DNA of 5,985 nucleotides, taken from Pyrinomonadaceae bacterium (lineage in GTDB: Bacteria > Acidobacteriota > Blastocatellia > Pyrinomonadales > Pyrinomonadaceae). The notes under the pieces were generated by a model. The model saw nothing but the letters and a program-made list of their open reading frames with translations. It was not told the DNA's origin and searched no databases. Of this stretch, positions 5,001 to 5,985 are shown piece after piece. The stretch spans positions 1 through 5,985 of the forward strand of contig JACDAW010000366.1 of the NCBI GenBank assembly GCA_013695245.1. The letters run 5' to 3'. The number at the start of each line of letters is the position of its first letter. Within the stretch, counting starts at the first letter, position 1. The position numbers and the translations under genes are program-made.

Positions 5001-5985
5001 CGTGCCGCATTCACTTATTTGGTTTTCGTCCTGCTCATCAATTGCTCGATTCTTTCATCCGCCGCACACGCCCAACGCTTATCAAACATAAATTCGTCGC
5101 TGGCTGTTACGCCTCCTGCGCCGCGCGACCGTTTAGGTTTCACGCCCGGCGACGACCGTACCATTGCTGATTGGAAGCAGATCACGGACTACTTCAAACT
5201 CCTCGACGCGGCGAGCGACCGCGTGAAAGTAGAAACGCTCGGACAGACAACGCTTGATCGCCCGCTTATCATCGCCTACATCAGCGCGGAAGAGAATATA
5301 CGCAATCTTCAGAAGTATAAAGAGATCGCGCGCCGTCTTGCTGATCCGCGCAAAGTAAGAAATGAAGTTGAACGCAACGAACTCGTCCGCGATGGTCGCG
5401 CAATAGTTTCAATTTCGTGTTCCATTCACTCGACCGAGATCGTCGCTTCGCAGATGTCAATGCAACTCGCTTACGAACTCGCCGCCGCACAAGATGCGGA
5501 GACACGCGAGATTCTACAGAATACGATCTTAATTCTCATTCCTTCCGCCAATCCCGACGGCATTGACATCGTCGCCGATTGGTATCGCAAAACTCTCGGC
5601 ACACAATATGAAGGCACCGAGCCGCCGGAGATTTATCATCATTACGCGGGACATGACGACAACCGCGACTGGTTTATGCTCAACCTCAAAGAGACGCAAA
5701 TGATTACGCGCCTCTTCTGGAAGGAATGGTTTCCGCAGATCGTTTACGACGTGCATCAACAGGGCGCTTTGGGTTCACGATTTTTCATCCCACCCTTCTA
5801 CGATCCGCCGAACCCGCGTATTGCTCCGCTCCTTCTTCGCCAAGTCGGTTTACTCGGCCACAAGATGGCGGCCGACCTTCAAGCGGCGAATCAAAAAGGC
5901 GTCGTCACCAACGCGATGTACGACACGTGGTGGCATGGCGGCTTTCGCACCGCGCCTTACTTTCACAATTCCATCGGCATTCTCT
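4989..5985 (+). CDS. Secreted M14-family zinc metallopeptidase (carboxypeptidase-like), N-terminal part
   Basis: 332 codons are visible and the frame is open to the window end, so the 3' part is missing. The ATG at 4989 is chosen because GAGGA lies 9 bases upstream and because it gives a full signal peptide: basic MFRHR, a hydrophobic core at about 8-23, and AHA-Q with likely cleavage after Ala28. The protein is therefore exported, to the periplasm or beyond. The M14 zinc site is visible: His147 and Glu150 in SIHSTE (the HxxE motif) and His256 in YDVHQQG. NPDG (188-191) and NRDW (225-228) match substrate-binding positions of the family, where the Asn-Arg pair binds the C-terminal carboxylate. 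The catalytic Glu of M14 enzymes would lie nearer the C-terminus, beyond the window or not identified. The protein probably trims peptides, but its specificity is unknown. It is divergent from the acyltransferase gene, with overlapping starts. Confidence 0.9.
   Translation, partial: MFRHRAAFTYLVFVLLINCSILSSAAHAQRLSNINSSLAVTPPAPRDRLGFTPGDDRTIADWKQITDYFKLLDAASDRVKVETLGQTTLDRPLIIAYISAEENIRNLQKYKEIARRLADPRKVRNEVERNELVRDGRAIVSISCSIHSTEIVASQMSMQLAYELAAAQDAETREILQNTILILIPSANPDGIDIVADWYRKTLGTQYEGTEPPEIYHHYAGHDDNRDWFMLNLKETQMITRLFWKEWFPQIVYDVHQQGALGSRFFIPPFYDPPNPRIAPLLLRQVGLLGHKMAADLQAANQKGVVTNAMYDTWWHGGFRTAPYFHNSIGIL

Noticed and set aside
5281..5759. Two open frames of 74 and 76 codons on the - strand within the M14 gene
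   Set aside because: Both are antisense to a coding region with an intact zinc-binding site and show no features of real proteins.

Overview
The window looks like chromosomal DNA from a bacterium that makes menaquinone by the futalosine pathway. The overall protein style (a secreted uncharacterised protein with a Pro/Thr tail, a secreted M14 peptidase, a Uma2-type nuclease, moderate G+C) suggests an Acidobacteriota, perhaps Blastocatellia-like. That placement is an inference from reading, not the result of a search.

Left part (1-3112, all + strand): the 3' end of a UbiA-family prenyltransferase (probable mqnP), a complete Uma2-family (DUF820) putative endonuclease gene, mqnE (aminofutalosine synthase, radical SAM) and mqnD (1,4-dihydroxy-6-naphthoate synthase). 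The gaps are only about 30-45 bases and show no terminator, so this reads as one operon. MqnE catalyses an early step, MqnD releases the dihydroxynaphthoate ring, and MqnP would attach the polyprenyl tail. The Uma2 gene has no evident role in the pathway and is the odd member.

Middle (3113-4175): a 148-base gap with small inverted repeats, then a secreted protein of unknown function with a signal peptide and a proline-rich C-terminus. It is followed by a clear Rho-independent terminator that separates it from the convergent gene on the other strand.

Right part (4176-5985): a PlsC-type 1-acylglycerol-3-phosphate acyltransferase on the - strand, and a divergent secreted M14-family zinc carboxypeptidase-like gene on the + strand that runs off the window. 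Their start codons overlap head to head by 12 bases, so each gene's promoter or leader would have to lie inside the other's coding region, unless the acyltransferase really starts further in.

No CRISPR array, insertion sequence, tRNA or rRNA gene was seen. I found no convincing new multi-gene system. The points most worth a second look are the nuclease gene inside the menaquinone operon, the overlapping divergent starts, the unusual C-terminal segment of MqnE and the uncharacterised secreted protein.
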